Assembly: GCA_011365055.1 (NCBI GenBank)
Contig: RDOG01000006.1
Location: 171,415 to 235,414, forward strand
DNA from: Promethearchaeota archaeon
GTDB lineage: Archaea > Asgardarchaeota > Lokiarchaeia > Helarchaeales > RDOG01
DNA length: 64,000 nucleotides
Direction of reading: 5' to 3'
Below, in pieces: positions 52,785 to 61,472 of the stretch. The first letter of the stretch is position 1; each line of letters begins with the position of its first letter. The translations under genes were made by a program, and so were the position numbers. The notes under the pieces are model-generated. The model was not told the DNA's origin. It worked only from the letters and a program-made list of their open reading frames with translations, and did no database searches.

Positions 52785-53193
52785 TTCTTTCCACTATGTT
52801 AATTTTAAAAAATTCATTAATATATCAAACAATTACCATGAACTTTAATAATATACTTATAATTTTTTTGATATTTTGATTTAAATGTTGATAAAGTACA
52901 TCTAGGTAAAGAAATGCATATATAAATAAAAATACTTTCTGCCGATTACTCTATCCTCTTTAAAAGTTGCAAAAACATTCTTTATTTCTTTATCTCATTT
53001 CTGAAATAGAATATTAAAAAAATTAATTATATAAAATTAAAAAAGATGCTTAAGGTTAAAATGCATTATTTACGTATATTAATGCAAACAAACTTATGAA
53101 TTTCGACAAAATTAATTCATTTTTACATTTGAAACACAAATTATAAATTTAATAATAGGCTATTTTATAATTAACTTTGTTTTAAAAAAAAAG
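52785..53193. promoter_or_regulatory. Divergent promoter gap with TGCAT motifs
   Basis: A roughly 400-nt AT-rich gap between the divergent FAU-1-like gene and the small gene at 53203. It holds no gene that I can see. It contains AATGCATA (52913), TTGCAAAA (about 52967), AATGCATTATT (53060) and AATGCAAAC (53081), the half-site also seen at 50.7, 51.2 and 53.9 kb. TATA-like stretches are present for both directions. Confidence 0.35.
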
Positions 53194-53202
53194 GTGCTGA
53201 AT

Positions 53203-53535
53203 TTGGGTAAAAAAGATAAGAATTCAACAATAATCCAATCAGAGCTTTACGAATTAAATTTACCGGGGGAATTAATTTTAAAAGAAGTAATGGATGGAAG
53301 TGCAAAAAGAATAGGGGTTGTTAGATGTGTTAGGGTGAGCTTTCCAACCAAAGTTGAATTAATAATTAAGGGTTTAGATGTAGAAATTCCAATTAATTTT
53401 AATGATATCATAAATATTGGAACCGTCATACAATTAAAATCAAAAATTAAAGTTGCAGAAGAATGTGATGTAAACGAAGTTGTAAGATTACGTTCTGAAA
53501 TTCAACAAGAAGTCAAAGAATTATACAATGGTTAA
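53203..53535 (+). CDS. Small beta-rich protein, possibly PRC-barrel-like
   Basis: About 110 aa. LPGELILKEVMDGSAKRIGVVRCVRVSFPTK followed by VELIIKGLDVEIPINFNDI has the spacing of a PRC-barrel, a small sheet used for RNA processing or metabolic scaffolding. A short helix ends the protein. I chose TTG 53203 because AAGGTG lies 6 nt upstream; the frame opens at GTG 53194. It is convergent with the SSSCA1-like gene. The domain call is weak. Confidence 0.6.
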   Translation: MGKKDKNSTIIQSELYELNLPGELILKEVMDGSAKRIGVVRCVRVSFPTKVELIIKGLDVEIPINFNDIINIGTVIQLKSKIKVAEECDVNEVVRLRSEIQQEVKELYNG

Positions 53536-53540
53536 AATTT

Positions 53541-53897
53541 TTATTTTAATTGAATTAGGTTATTAATTTTTGTCAACGCATTCAACAAGTTTATTAATAG
53601 TTCTGTTAATTGATTCATTTCATTAATTTCAGTTTCCTTACTAAGTAAAATACTCACTTTTTCAATTTTTTGATTAAGAACTTTTTTTACCATCGTTTCT
53701 AATGTTATTTTGTCTAACTCTTGTTCCTCAGTGCTTTTTACTACTCTTTTATCGCAAGCTCCACAAAATAATTCCTTTTTTTTATTTTGAAATAGGGGAG
53801 AATTGCATGCAGGACAAATTTCAGAAGTCATAGTATATCCTTTTTTTAATAAATCTGCCATTTTTTTTATTTCAAAATCCTTTTGATCTTTTTGCAT
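53541..53897 (-). CDS. SSSCA1/UPF0148-type zinc-ribbon protein
   Basis: 118 aa of the Sjogren autoantigen p27 (SSSCA1/ZNRD2) family: an N-terminal helix KKMADLLKKGYTMTSEICP, then a zinc ribbon CPACNSP...FCGACDKRV (about residues 28-52), then a helical tail. Found in archaea and eukaryotes; the role is not established. Its promoter region carries a TTATGCAAAA element (53931). Confidence 0.85.
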   Translation of the reverse strand: MQKDQKDFEIKKMADLLKKGYTMTSEICPACNSPLFQNKKKELFCGACDKRVVKSTEEQELDKITLETMVKKVLNQKIEKVSILLSKETEINEMNQLTELLINLLNALTKINNLIQLK

Positions 53898-53994
53898 CTT
53901 TAGACCTTTCTTAAAACTATTTATGCAAAAATAATTCCATTATCATATAAATAAATTTACAAGTTAAAAATAATATTTTATTATTGAATAAAAA

Positions 53995-55455
53995 ATGGTT
54001 CCCAAAAATAATAAGCAGAAGAAGAACGACTTAAATAATGACAATGATGACAATATGATTAGTGAATTAAAGGAAAAAATTAAAGAGAAAGAAAATGAAA
54101 TCGATGAAATAAAAAAAAGTAAAAACGAAAAATCTGAAGAATATAACAAAATCATAAAAAATCTAAAAAAAGAGATTAATATAAAAAACGAAATCATCAA
54201 TAAATTAGATAATAAAGAAAATAATGAGGAAATTAAAGAATTATCTAATAAAATATCGGACCTTGAAAAAGATCTAATAAAAAAGGAGAAGAATCAAACA
54301 AAATTAATTGACGAAAAAAAAGAAATTGAAAATAAATTACTCAAAATTGAAAAAGATTCCCAAAAGGAAATTTCACAATTAGTAAAAAATCTTGAATCCT
54401 TACAAAAAGAACTGGATGCTTACAAATCAAAAGAATCAATTGATGATATATATTTATTTGATTCATCAGGGAAATTAAACGAATTAAAAAATAGAATAAA
54501 GGAATTAAAATTCGAAATAAAAGGTTATAAAAATCACGCTGAGTCACTTAAAAAAACTGTTAATGGATTAAATCAAAGGATTGATAAGCAGAATATTGAA
54601 ATTAATCAACTTAAACAAACGATTAATGATTTGAATGAAAAATTAGAATTACAAGCGGTTGCTTTTTCCGATAAACTCATTGAAAATTTGAAGAGCAATA
54701 TGACAGAAATTAATGACATTATAAAAAATTTAAAAAAAGAGATTATTAATAAAGATGATGAAATTAAAGATTTGACGGAAAGTCTATCGGAACTCAAAGA
54801 TGTTAATTCTAAATTATCTATCAAAGAGCAAAAGCTCAAAAACATCGAAGGAGAATTAATAAAATTCAATGAGATTAAAAAAGAATTAGAAAATAAAAAG
54901 AAAGTCATTACAAGCTTACAATTAGAGGTTGCAAATTCAAGTGTGGCAAAATTAAAGCTTGAACAAGCAAATAAGAATCTAGATGAATTGAAAAAATTAG
55001 CTCTTAAACAAGAAGAAGAAATTTTAACTTTGAAAATGAATGTCAAAGCGGAAAAGGCTGATGAGACTCTTTTATCACCTATAGATTTTGAGCCTATACC
55101 ATATTTTATTATCAATACTACTAATTCTTTAAAATTTAAAGATGAAAAGATCCCAATAGAATTTCGAATCAATCCTCCAAAAAAGACTAATACAAAAAAA
55201 ATAGAATCATTAGCTGCTTTAAAAATTAAGGATATCATTGTGGAACCAGATAAAATCTCAAAAGCTCCAAGAGAAGGAAGTAAATTACCAAATATTGAAA
55301 AGATTAAAAAAGCTTCAAGAATTGATAAAGAAGTAGAACTAAAAGCATCTCAAACTCCAATTAAGTTTTCTTCAAAACCTCCAATTAAATTACCTGTTGT
55401 AAAACCTGCACCTCCAAAAAAAACAAATGAAACAAGTGAAAATAAAAAAGATTGA
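53995..55455 (+). CDS. Coiled-coil protein with Pro/Lys-rich C-terminus
   Basis: 486 aa. Residues 20-345 are continuous coiled coil (long heptads with K, E, L, I, N). Residues about 345-486 are unstructured and Pro/Lys-rich (PPKKTNTKK, FSSKPPIKLPVVKPAPPKK). It starts at ATG 53995 without a clear ribosome-binding site, so it may be leaderless. No known domain. The form suits a structural or scaffold protein, as with the polyproline protein at 37.9 kb. Confidence 0.75.
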   Translation: MVPKNNKQKKNDLNNDNDDNMISELKEKIKEKENEIDEIKKSKNEKSEEYNKIIKNLKKEINIKNEIINKLDNKENNEEIKELSNKISDLEKDLIKKEKNQTKLIDEKKEIENKLLKIEKDSQKEISQLVKNLESLQKELDAYKSKESIDDIYLFDSSGKLNELKNRIKELKFEIKGYKNHAESLKKTVNGLNQRIDKQNIEINQLKQTINDLNEKLELQAVAFSDKLIENLKSNMTEINDIIKNLKKEIINKDDEIKDLTESLSELKDVNSKLSIKEQKLKNIEGELIKFNEIKKELENKKKVITSLQLEVANSSVAKLKLEQANKNLDELKKLALKQEEEILTLKMNVKAEKADETLLSPIDFEPIPYFIINTTNSLKFKDEKIPIEFRINPPKKTNTKKIESLAALKIKDIIVEPDKISKAPREGSKLPNIEKIKKASRIDKEVELKASQTPIKFSSKPPIKLPVVKPAPPKKTNETSENKKD

Positions 55456-55743
55456 ATATTATTCATTCTTTTTTATGAAAACCAAAAAATACTTTTAATC
55501 ATATTTTACTTAGAGAATTGTAAACATATTAGAGGAACTTAATTTTTTCACCTATTTCATTAAATATTATCCCACTTATTTCCTCAGATCATAAAAAAAT
55601 TATAAAAAAAAATTCATATTTCTTAATTTATTTCTTGAATCAATAAACTTATTAAATTAAATAACATCTTGATTTTCATTAAACAAAAAAAACATTATTA
55701 ACTATTATATGATATTAAAAACTACTCAATAAAGTAATCTAAG

Positions 55744-56544
55744 TTATTTATTTTTCAATAATATTTTTATATCTTCTGCAAGATATTTGTTTATAGCACA
55801 AATAGAAGTTCGAGATTCGATTCTTAAAGGTATATCTATTATATCGCCCATTTCATTGAAAATTATTCCCCCAGATTCTTCTACTAAAAGCATTCCAGCA
55901 GCAATATCGACCAAACGTAACTTTTTTCTTAGATCTATATAACAATCCAAATTTGAAGCTGATACATGGGCGAGTTCTAAAGCAGCAGATCCCATATGTC
56001 TAATTTTTTTACATCTTGATAAAATATTTTTAAGATTCTTATAATCATTCTCAAGATTAGAAGGATCCATATCATAAGCAATTACTGCTTCACTTAAATT
56101 CTTTTTATTTGAGCAAAAAATTCTTGAATTATTTTTTAATGAACCTTTATTTTTAGTTGCTTGATAGATATCCCCTGTAATCCAATTATATATCACTGCA
56201 TTTTTTAAATTACTAATTTTGTTTCCATCAAAATGTGCAATTGATACGCAAAAAAAAGGAATCCCGCGCGATGCATTTGTTGACCCATCAATTGGATCTA
56301 GAACAATATAATCAGAAGAATTTTGCCCAATTGAAAAGGATCCAACCTCTTCACTAATAATATTGAAACTTTTTTTAGATTCTTTTAAATAAGAAATAAT
56401 TATTTCTTCTGTCCTTTTATCAATTTCCTCAATTATATCTCCTCCTGCTCCAACTTTATCCAAAGATTTTGAATTTCCATAATATTTTTTAATTTCATCA
56501 GAAGCTTTTAAGACTGCATTAATTAAAATTTCAATCCAAATCAT
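55744..56544 (-). CDS. Inositol monophosphatase / FBPase-family phosphatase
   Basis: A Mg2+-dependent sugar-phosphate phosphatase of 266 aa: GGDIIEEID (metal site 1 region, about residue 33), EEVGS (about 62), the key LDPIDGSTNASRG (about 81-93), and VDIAAGMLLVEESGG (about 208-222). In archaea such enzymes act on inositol-1-phosphate, fructose-1,6-bisphosphate or related compounds. Trp before DxAAG is replaced by Val. No neighbour decides the substrate. Confidence 0.9.
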   Translation of the reverse strand: MIWIEILINAVLKASDEIKKYYGNSKSLDKVGAGGDIIEEIDKRTEEIIISYLKESKKSFNIISEEVGSFSIGQNSSDYIVLDPIDGSTNASRGIPFFCVSIAHFDGNKISNLKNAVIYNWITGDIYQATKNKGSLKNNSRIFCSNKKNLSEAVIAYDMDPSNLENDYKNLKNILSRCKKIRHMGSAALELAHVSASNLDCYIDLRKKLRLVDIAAGMLLVEESGGIIFNEMGDIIDIPLRIESRTSICAINKYLAEDIKILLKNK

Positions 56545-56594
56545 TTTTAATCACTAAATTCAATTATTAAATAAAGTAATTTTTTGATAAAAGA

Positions 56595-56709
56595 GCGGAG
56601 GTTTCCAAGTCAGGTCAAAGGAGAAATAATAAGAGATACTTATTTTTCCTGAGCAGGACTCAGAATCCTGTAGCATAGGCTTTCGTGGGTTCAAATCCCA
56701 CCCTCCGCA
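56595..56709 (+). tRNA. tRNA-Leu(CAG) with intron at the D-arm/anticodon junction
   Basis: Acceptor stem GCGGAGG/CCTCCGC with discriminator A, D arm TCC...GGA, anticodon stem-loop CAGGA-CTCAGAA-TCCTG (anticodon CAG), long variable arm TAGCATAGGCTTT, T arm GTGGG-TTCAAAT-CCCAC. An extra 30 nt (about 56623-56652) lies between the D stem and the anticodon stem. It forms a hairpin with the 3' D-stem strand (AGGAGAAATAATAAG facing CTTATTTTTCCT), as in a bulge-helix-bulge intron. The exact intron border can slide by one base. CCA is not encoded. Its 3' end overlaps the convergent HAD gene by 19 nt. Confidence 0.88.
56623..56652 (+). other. Non-canonical tRNA intron (near position 25/26)
   Basis: 30 nt removed to give a normal tRNA-Leu. 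It lies after the D stem, not at 37/38 where most introns sit. The borders (56623-56652 or 56624-56653) are ambiguous because of a repeated G. Confidence 0.75.
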
Positions 56710-57311
56710 TTATAAATTTTTAAAATATTACAAATTTCAGTTAGGTTTTCAATAACATAATCAGGTTTAACGCTTAACTCGTGTTTTGTATTATGCTCTC
56801 TTAATATAAAGATCGTATTTATTTTTGCGTTTTTACCAGCTAATATATCTAATTCGGTGTCTCCAATAAAAAAAGTATTTTTTTTATTAATTTTAATCTT
56901 TTTTAATGCAAGTTCGATGCTTTTTGGATTGGGTTTTGCAATTTTTTGTTGTTGTGTGCCTAAAAATAACAAGATATCAAAAAAATTTTCCGATAGATTC
57001 AACTTTTTTAATTCCATTTGTGCAATTTTAGCGGGGGTATTGCTAATAATTCCCATTTTTATGTTTTTATATCTTTTTAAATTTTCTAATATTTTTAAGG
57101 TATCAGGATATAAAAAACAAGTACCTTGATCAATCATTTTAACTCTTTCTTGATAATCCCTCTGATCAAAAGTATCCCAAAACTCTTTTATGTTAATTAT
57201 TCCCCATCTTTTTAGAAATTTATCGAAATTTCTCCCTGATTTCCAAAAATTAGAAATTTCTTTCTCATTTAATTCCTTATTTGTTAGCTCCTTTACTACT
57301 TGTTGTAACAT
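56691..57311 (-). CDS. HAD-family phosphatase, main part (motif I is upstream and cut off)
   Basis: 206 aa matching the C-terminal 85% of a phosphoglycolate-phosphatase-like HAD hydrolase: a cap domain (KEISNFWKSGRNFDKFL), motif II IGIISNTP region (GIISNTP), motif III Lys in KIAKPNPKSIE, and motif IV FIGDTELDILAGKNA. The catalytic DxDGT is missing from this frame's start but is present just upstream in the same frame, behind two TAA stops (see 57375-57437). As it stands the product would be inactive. The gene is either a pseudogene, carries assembly errors or needs recoding. Its last residues (YNAEGGI) are read antisense to the tRNA-Leu 3' end. Confidence 0.82.
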   Translation of the reverse strand: MLQQVVKELTNKELNEKEISNFWKSGRNFDKFLKRWGIINIKEFWDTFDQRDYQERVKMIDQGTCFLYPDTLKILENLKRYKNIKMGIISNTPAKIAQMELKKLNLSENFFDILLFLGTQQQKIAKPNPKSIELALKKIKINKKNTFFIGDTELDILAGKNAKINTIFILREHNTKHELSVKPDYVIENLTEICNILKIYNAEGGI

Positions 57312-57374
57312 TTCATTTAGAATTTTAAAAAAATCCTTAGGAACATGAACGATTTTACTTACTAATTAACGAAA

Positions 57375-57437
57375 TTAGAAATGTGTACCGTCCAAATCAA
57401 AGAGGATTCCAAATCTTTTTTTAAGAAAATCATTCAT
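57375..57437 (-). pseudogene. Separated N-terminal fragment of the HAD gene with DLDGT
   Basis: A 20-codon frame from ATG 57437 that overlaps the cdc48 stop by 8 nt (translational coupling) and encodes ILFDLDGT, the catalytic motif I of HAD phosphatases. It ends in TAA at 57375. A second in-frame TAA follows about nine bases later, and the frame then runs into the ORF at 57311. This looks like the real start of the HAD gene, broken by stops or by two compensating indels. Confidence 0.7.
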
Positions 57438-59628
57438 TATAACATTTCCTATCACAATATTTATCTGCAAATTCTTCAAATTTGTTTTTTGTTTCTTCTG
57501 TTACAGTAGGTTTAATAACTTTTAAAGCATTATTAAAATTATCCTTAGAAACTTTATCATTTTGAGAATTTTCACTTAATAACATCATAACTGCCTCTCT
57601 ACATAAATTTTGTAAATCTGCGCCAGAATACCCTTTAGTTAATTTTGCTAATTCAGTAATTTCAACATCGGCTTCTAAAGGCATATTTTTCGTGTAAATT
57701 TCTAATATTTTATATCTTGCGTCAAAATCTGGCATTGGAACGTAAATTAATTTATCAAATCTTCCTGGTCTTAATAAGGCCTTATCAATCATATCAGGAC
57801 GATTTGTTGCACCGATACATATGACCTGTTTTATATCTTGGAGCCCACTCATTTCTGTTAATAGTTGATTAACAACTGTATCAGTGACTTTATTTGCTGA
57901 AGATTGACCTCTTTCTGGTGCCAATGCATCGATCTCATCTATAAATATAATACTTGGAGAAGTTTGTCTTGCTTTTCTAAAAATCTCTCTAATTGCTCTC
58001 TCTGATTCTCCTACCCATTTTGAAAATATCTCTGGACCTCTAATAGGTATAAAATTTGTCTCAGTATAGTTTGCAATGGCTTTTGCTATCAAAGTTTTAC
58101 CGGTTCCTGGACAGCCGAACAATAATATTCCATTGATTGGAGTAATTCCATATTTTTCAAATATTTCCGGTTTTCTTAAAGGAAGATCAACAGCTTCGAT
58201 TAATTGTGCCTTAACATCTTCTAAACCACCAACAGAATTCCAAGTTACGGATGATAACTCGATCATTATTTCCCTTAAAGCGGATGGTTCAACTATTTTC
58301 AAGGCATTTTCAAAATCATCTTCATTTACAGTAATCTCTAAAAGTGTTTCAGCAGGAATTTTATTATCATACATATTAATCTTGTGTCTAAACCTTCTTA
58401 ATGCAAACATGGCCGCTTCTCTACAAAGTGAAGCTAAATCTGCACCAACAAATCCATGAGTTCTTTTAGAAAAAGTCTCTAAATCTACATTTTCTAGAGG
58501 CATCCCTCTAGTATGTATTTGTAATACTTCTAATCTTCCATTCCTATCTGGAACCCCAATTTCAATTTCTCTATCAAATCTCCCAGGTCTTCTTAATGCC
58601 AAATCAATTGCATTTGGTCTATTACTAGCTGCAATAACGATAACATTATTTCTATATTTTAATCCATCCATTAAAGCTAATAATTGAGCTACGACCCGAC
58701 GTTCTACTTCTCCACTCACTTGTTCCCTTTTTGGAGCAATTGAATCAATTTCATCAATAAAAATAATGCTAGGAGCATTTTTTTCAGCATCATCAAAGAT
58801 TTGTCTTATCCTCTTTTCAGATTCACCATAAAATTTACTCATAATTTCTGGACCATTAATTGATAGAAAATATGAATCAGATTCATTTGCTACAGCTTTT
58901 GCTAATAAAGTTTTGCCGCATCCAGGTGGTCCATGTAATAAAACACCACTTGGAGGTTGTATTCCCAAACGATCAAATAATTCTGGAAATCGCAGAGGTA
59001 GTTCTATCATTTCTCTAATACGAAGAATTCGATCATTTAATCCACCGATATCTTCGTAAGAAACTTCAGGGAAATGATCGGTTTCAATATTTTCAGGAAG
59101 AACAGGTAATATTTTTAATTCGGTAGTATCTTCAATTTTAATGATACCAGTTGGTCTAGTTTTAACGACAATATACTTCTTATCATTTAAGGAAAAGTCC
59201 TTAACAAGTGAAATTACATCTCTTGTTTTTAAAGGTCTTCCAAATAAAATTCTTTCCAAAGAATGTCCTATTTCATCAATTAAATTAGCACTTATTCTTC
59301 CCCGAATAGGAGCTAATTGAACTTCTAATGCTGTCTTTACTTGAGCTTTTTTAATCTTTACAATATCACCGACCCCTGCTCCAATATTTGATCTTATTAA
59401 TCCATCCATTCTAATTAATTTATGCCCTTTGTCATCTGTATTTCCTCTCAATGCAATTGCGCCGGTATTTTTTTTCCCTAGCAATTCGATAATTGAACCT
59501 GATTCTAAATCCATTTGATCCATGATTTCAGGATCTATTCTAACGCGACATTTTCCCACATCTATCTGTTCTGCTTCAGCAATCCTTAATGAACTCATAT
59601 CTAATGCACACATTTCTAAAAACCACAT
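57430..59628 (-). CDS. cdc48: Cdc48/p97/VAT-type AAA ATPase
   Basis: A hexameric unfoldase working with the proteasome. 732 aa: an N-domain with double-psi barrel ([34 protein letters not shown]), D1 with Walker A GPPGCGKT (about residue 232) and Walker [10 protein letters not shown] (about 290), D2 with Walker A GCPGTGKT (about 504, Cys in place of the usual Pro) and Walker [10 protein letters not shown] (about 561), and two arginine-finger RPGRFD copies. The C-terminus is [10 protein letters not shown]. It starts at ATG 59628, with later Met at 59613 or 59598 possible. The broken HAD gene is coupled downstream. Confidence 0.95.
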   Translation of the reverse strand: MWFLEMCALDMSSLRIAEAEQIDVGKCRVRIDPEIMDQMDLESGSIIELLGKKNTGAIALRGNTDDKGHKLIRMDGLIRSNIGAGVGDIVKIKKAQVKTALEVQLAPIRGRISANLIDEIGHSLERILFGRPLKTRDVISLVKDFSLNDKKYIVVKTRPTGIIKIEDTTELKILPVLPENIETDHFPEVSYEDIGGLNDRILRIREMIELPLRFPELFDRLGIQPPSGVLLHGPPGCGKTLLAKAVANESDSYFLSINGPEIMSKFYGESEKRIRQIFDDAEKNAPSIIFIDEIDSIAPKREQVSGEVERRVVAQLLALMDGLKYRNNVIVIAASNRPNAIDLALRRPGRFDREIEIGVPDRNGRLEVLQIHTRGMPLENVDLETFSKRTHGFVGADLASLCREAAMFALRRFRHKINMYDNKIPAETLLEITVNEDDFENALKIVEPSALREIMIELSSVTWNSVGGLEDVKAQLIEAVDLPLRKPEIFEKYGITPINGILLFGCPGTGKTLIAKAIANYTETNFIPIRGPEIFSKWVGESERAIREIFRKARQTSPSIIFIDEIDALAPERGQSSANKVTDTVVNQLLTEMSGLQDIKQVICIGATNRPDMIDKALLRPGRFDKLIYVPMPDFDARYKILEIYTKNMPLEADVEITELAKLTKGYSGADLQNLCREAVMMLLSENSQNDKVSKDNFNNALKVIKPTVTEETKNKFEEFADKYCDRKCYNE

Positions 59629-59652
59629 TTAAATTTAGTTGATTTTTAACAG

Positions 59653-59662
59653 TTTATAAATA
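59653..59662 (-). promoter_or_regulatory. TATA box of cdc48
   Basis: TATTTATAAA on the minus strand, about 25 nt before the ATG at 59628. That is the archaeal TATA distance and would give a leaderless or very short leader transcript. Confidence 0.5.
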
Positions 59663-59866
59663 GTTTAAATGTAATTTTTTTAACCTATTTCTTTTATTTT
59701 ATATTGGTCAGAAATTTCTTTAATAAAAGATTAATAAATCTTATTTTTCTTTTTTGAATTACATCTTTTATCATTTAAATTTATAGAGATTTGACGATTA
59801 TAATGCATTTGTTTGGTTTAAATATCATTTTTTTTAAAAATTAAATAAAAAGGAATAGAATAAAAA

Positions 59867-60478
59867 TTGTTTATTGATTTTGGTTCGAGAGTCATACAAA
59901 TTAAGATTGTTTTATATGGTCCTGCAATGAGTGGAAAAACTACAGCTTTAAATCTATTATTTAAAAAATTTAATTCACCTTTGATTTCAATAAATACTTC
60001 TCATACTCAAGAAGCAAGGACATTATTTTATGATTATGGATATATCGTAATGAATATAGGAAATTGGTCTTTAAAATTGAATTTATGGTCAGCAACTGGT
60101 CAAGATTTCTATTGCATGACAAGATCAACAGTACTTCAAGGAACTGATGGAATTTTATTTATGGCAGATTCCCAAAATCGCGTGTTAGAAGAAAATATAA
60201 AAAGTTATAAGGAATTAAAAGATTTTTTTGGACATAATTTAGAGAATAACATTCCAGTTGTAATCTGTTTGAATAAAAGGGATTTGAAAAACGTTATATC
60301 ATTTGAAAAATTTAAAGAAGTATTTTCAATTTTATCTAAATCTGTTATTTTTGAAACAATCGCTCTTAGGAATGGTAAAAATGTATATCAATCCTTTAAT
60401 TTGTTATTTAGGCAGATATTAGAATTTCATAAAGATATTTATAATACAATCCAAAAAGAAATTAGTTTTGACAATTAA
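59867..60478 (+). CDS. MglA/Arf-like small GTPase
   Basis: A Ras-superfamily GTPase of 203 aa. G1 is GPAMSGKTT (about residues 18-26), wording shared with bacterial MglA and Arf-like groups. G3 reads WSATGQD (about 74-80) where Ras/Arf have WDxAGQE, so the metal-contacting Asp is replaced by Ser. G4 is NKRD (about 136). No lipidation Cys box at the C-terminus. It starts at TTG 59867. It converges on a Roadblock gene 6 nt away, the usual MglA-MglB type pairing of GTPase and regulator. Confidence 0.88.
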   Translation: MFIDFGSRVIQIKIVLYGPAMSGKTTALNLLFKKFNSPLISINTSHTQEARTLFYDYGYIVMNIGNWSLKLNLWSATGQDFYCMTRSTVLQGTDGILFMADSQNRVLEENIKSYKELKDFFGHNLENNIPVVICLNKRDLKNVISFEKFKEVFSILSKSVIFETIALRNGKNVYQSFNLLFRQILEFHKDIYNTIQKEISFDN

Positions 60479-60484
60479 TGTTAT

Positions 60485-60874
60485 TTAAATAAAAAAAAGC
60501 TTAATTTTATTTTTAATTTTATTTATCTTTCGTTTATAATATCGAATATTAGGTGGTAAAATTGAAATAAATATCATTGACTTCGAATTCTTGATTTTTT
60601 CATCATCCATTCTTGTTACATACACTTTCATTTCATTTAATGAAAGAAGAGCTTCTTTATAAAAATTATTATCTGAATTGAAAATATTTGCCGCATCAGC
60701 AGCAACTGATTCTAAATCAATGTTATTTGATAAATCTCTACTTGATAATATGATGAGTCCATCATCTGAAATGACTAGAGATCCAAAAATGCCTATTTTT
60801 TGATTAAATGCATTTAAAAAATTTTCTAATTCACTAATATCCTTACAGTTTAATAAATCCAAATATTTCACCAT
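60485..60874 (-). CDS. Roadblock/LC7 domain protein facing a small GTPase
   Basis: 129 aa with one Roadblock domain: helix 1 (ELENFLNAFNQKIG), strands IFGSLVISDDGLIILSSRD, helix 2 (DLESVAADAANIFNS), then EMKVYVTRMDD and SMIFISILPPN, and a Lys-rich tail (YYKRKINKIKNKIKLFFI). Converges with the MglA/Arf-like gene (gap 6 nt). Probably its regulator or scaffold, as MglB is for MglA. Confidence 0.82.
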   Translation of the reverse strand: MVKYLDLLNCKDISELENFLNAFNQKIGIFGSLVISDDGLIILSSRDLSNNIDLESVAADAANIFNSDNNFYKEALLSLNEMKVYVTRMDDEKIKNSKSMIFISILPPNIRYYKRKINKIKNKIKLFFI

Positions 60875-61033
60875 TCTTTTTTTTTTAAAAAAATATTTAA
60901 ACTACCCAAGTTTTAATAAAATTTTGAAGATATACTATTTATTAATTTGTATTATTCTAATTTTTTCAATATTTCTTCTAATATTTTTTATTCTAACAAT
61001 TTTAATTTCAATTTATAGTATTAATATGAAAAA

Positions 61034-61174
61034 TTATTTTATTAAAAACGTTTCAATATTAATTAATTCTTCTAATAACTCTAAACTTTTTAATAATAGC
61101 GGAATACCTATCAATGCAGCAATAGTTAAGCTAATTGCTATTAATAATGCTTTTTCTAGTGTAAGTTCAACCAT
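61034..61174 (-). CDS. Small single-span membrane protein
   Basis: 46 aa, ATG at 61174: MVELTLEKALLIAISLTIA begins a single hydrophobic helix, followed by an amphipathic acidic helix (KSLELLEELINIETF). A TATA-like TTTATAAT lies about 24 nt upstream and no ribosome-binding site is seen, consistent with a leaderless gene. I prefer this to the overlapping plus-strand frame at 60924-61187. No family is assigned. Confidence 0.55.
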   Translation of the reverse strand: MVELTLEKALLIAISLTIAALIGIPLLLKSLELLEELINIETFLIK

Positions 61175-61256
61175 TATTTTTTTTTAAAATTAAATTATAA
61201 AAAGACAACTTATTTAATTATATCAAGTATTTAACAATTTTAAGGATTATAGAAGG

Positions 61257-61359
61257 TGCGATTACCGGGAATTTCACCCAAAATCAATAAAATAATGAGT
61301 TTTGAACCCGGGTTTGAAGGATGGGAACCTCCAGTCCTAGACCACTAGACTATAATCGC
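61257..61359 (-). tRNA. tRNA-Gly(CCC) with intron in the T loop
   Basis: On the minus strand: acceptor GCGATTA/TAATCGC with discriminator A, D stem GTCT/GGAC, anticodon stem-loop GGAGG-TTCCCAT-CCTTC (anticodon CCC), T stem CCGGG/CCCGG. The T loop is interrupted by 30 nt. Removing them leaves a 7-nt loop TTCAATT and a 73-nt tRNA. The intron contains the complementary arms ACTCA/TGGGT. CCA is not encoded (only CC follows the discriminator, then T). Confidence 0.87.
61274..61303 (-). other. Non-canonical tRNA intron in T loop (near 56-59)
   Basis: A 30-nt insert in the tRNA-Gly T loop. Its border slides over the repeated A residues, so the site is 56/57, 57/58 or 58/59. The insert can form a hairpin compatible with a bulge-helix-bulge splice site. 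Confidence 0.75.
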
Positions 61360-61472
61360 ATTTTTATGTTTTTTTTAAAAAGTATAATATTCAGTATCCT
61401 TTGAATTTTATAAATTTTTATATTAGAAATAAGTATTAACTTAATTCAAGCAAATTTTAGGATAATAAAATA

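Noticed and set aside
60924..61187. 87-residue hydrophobic frame on the plus strand
   Set aside because: It is probably the antisense of the small minus-strand gene at 61034-61174 plus AT-rich noise. It has no ribosome-binding site.
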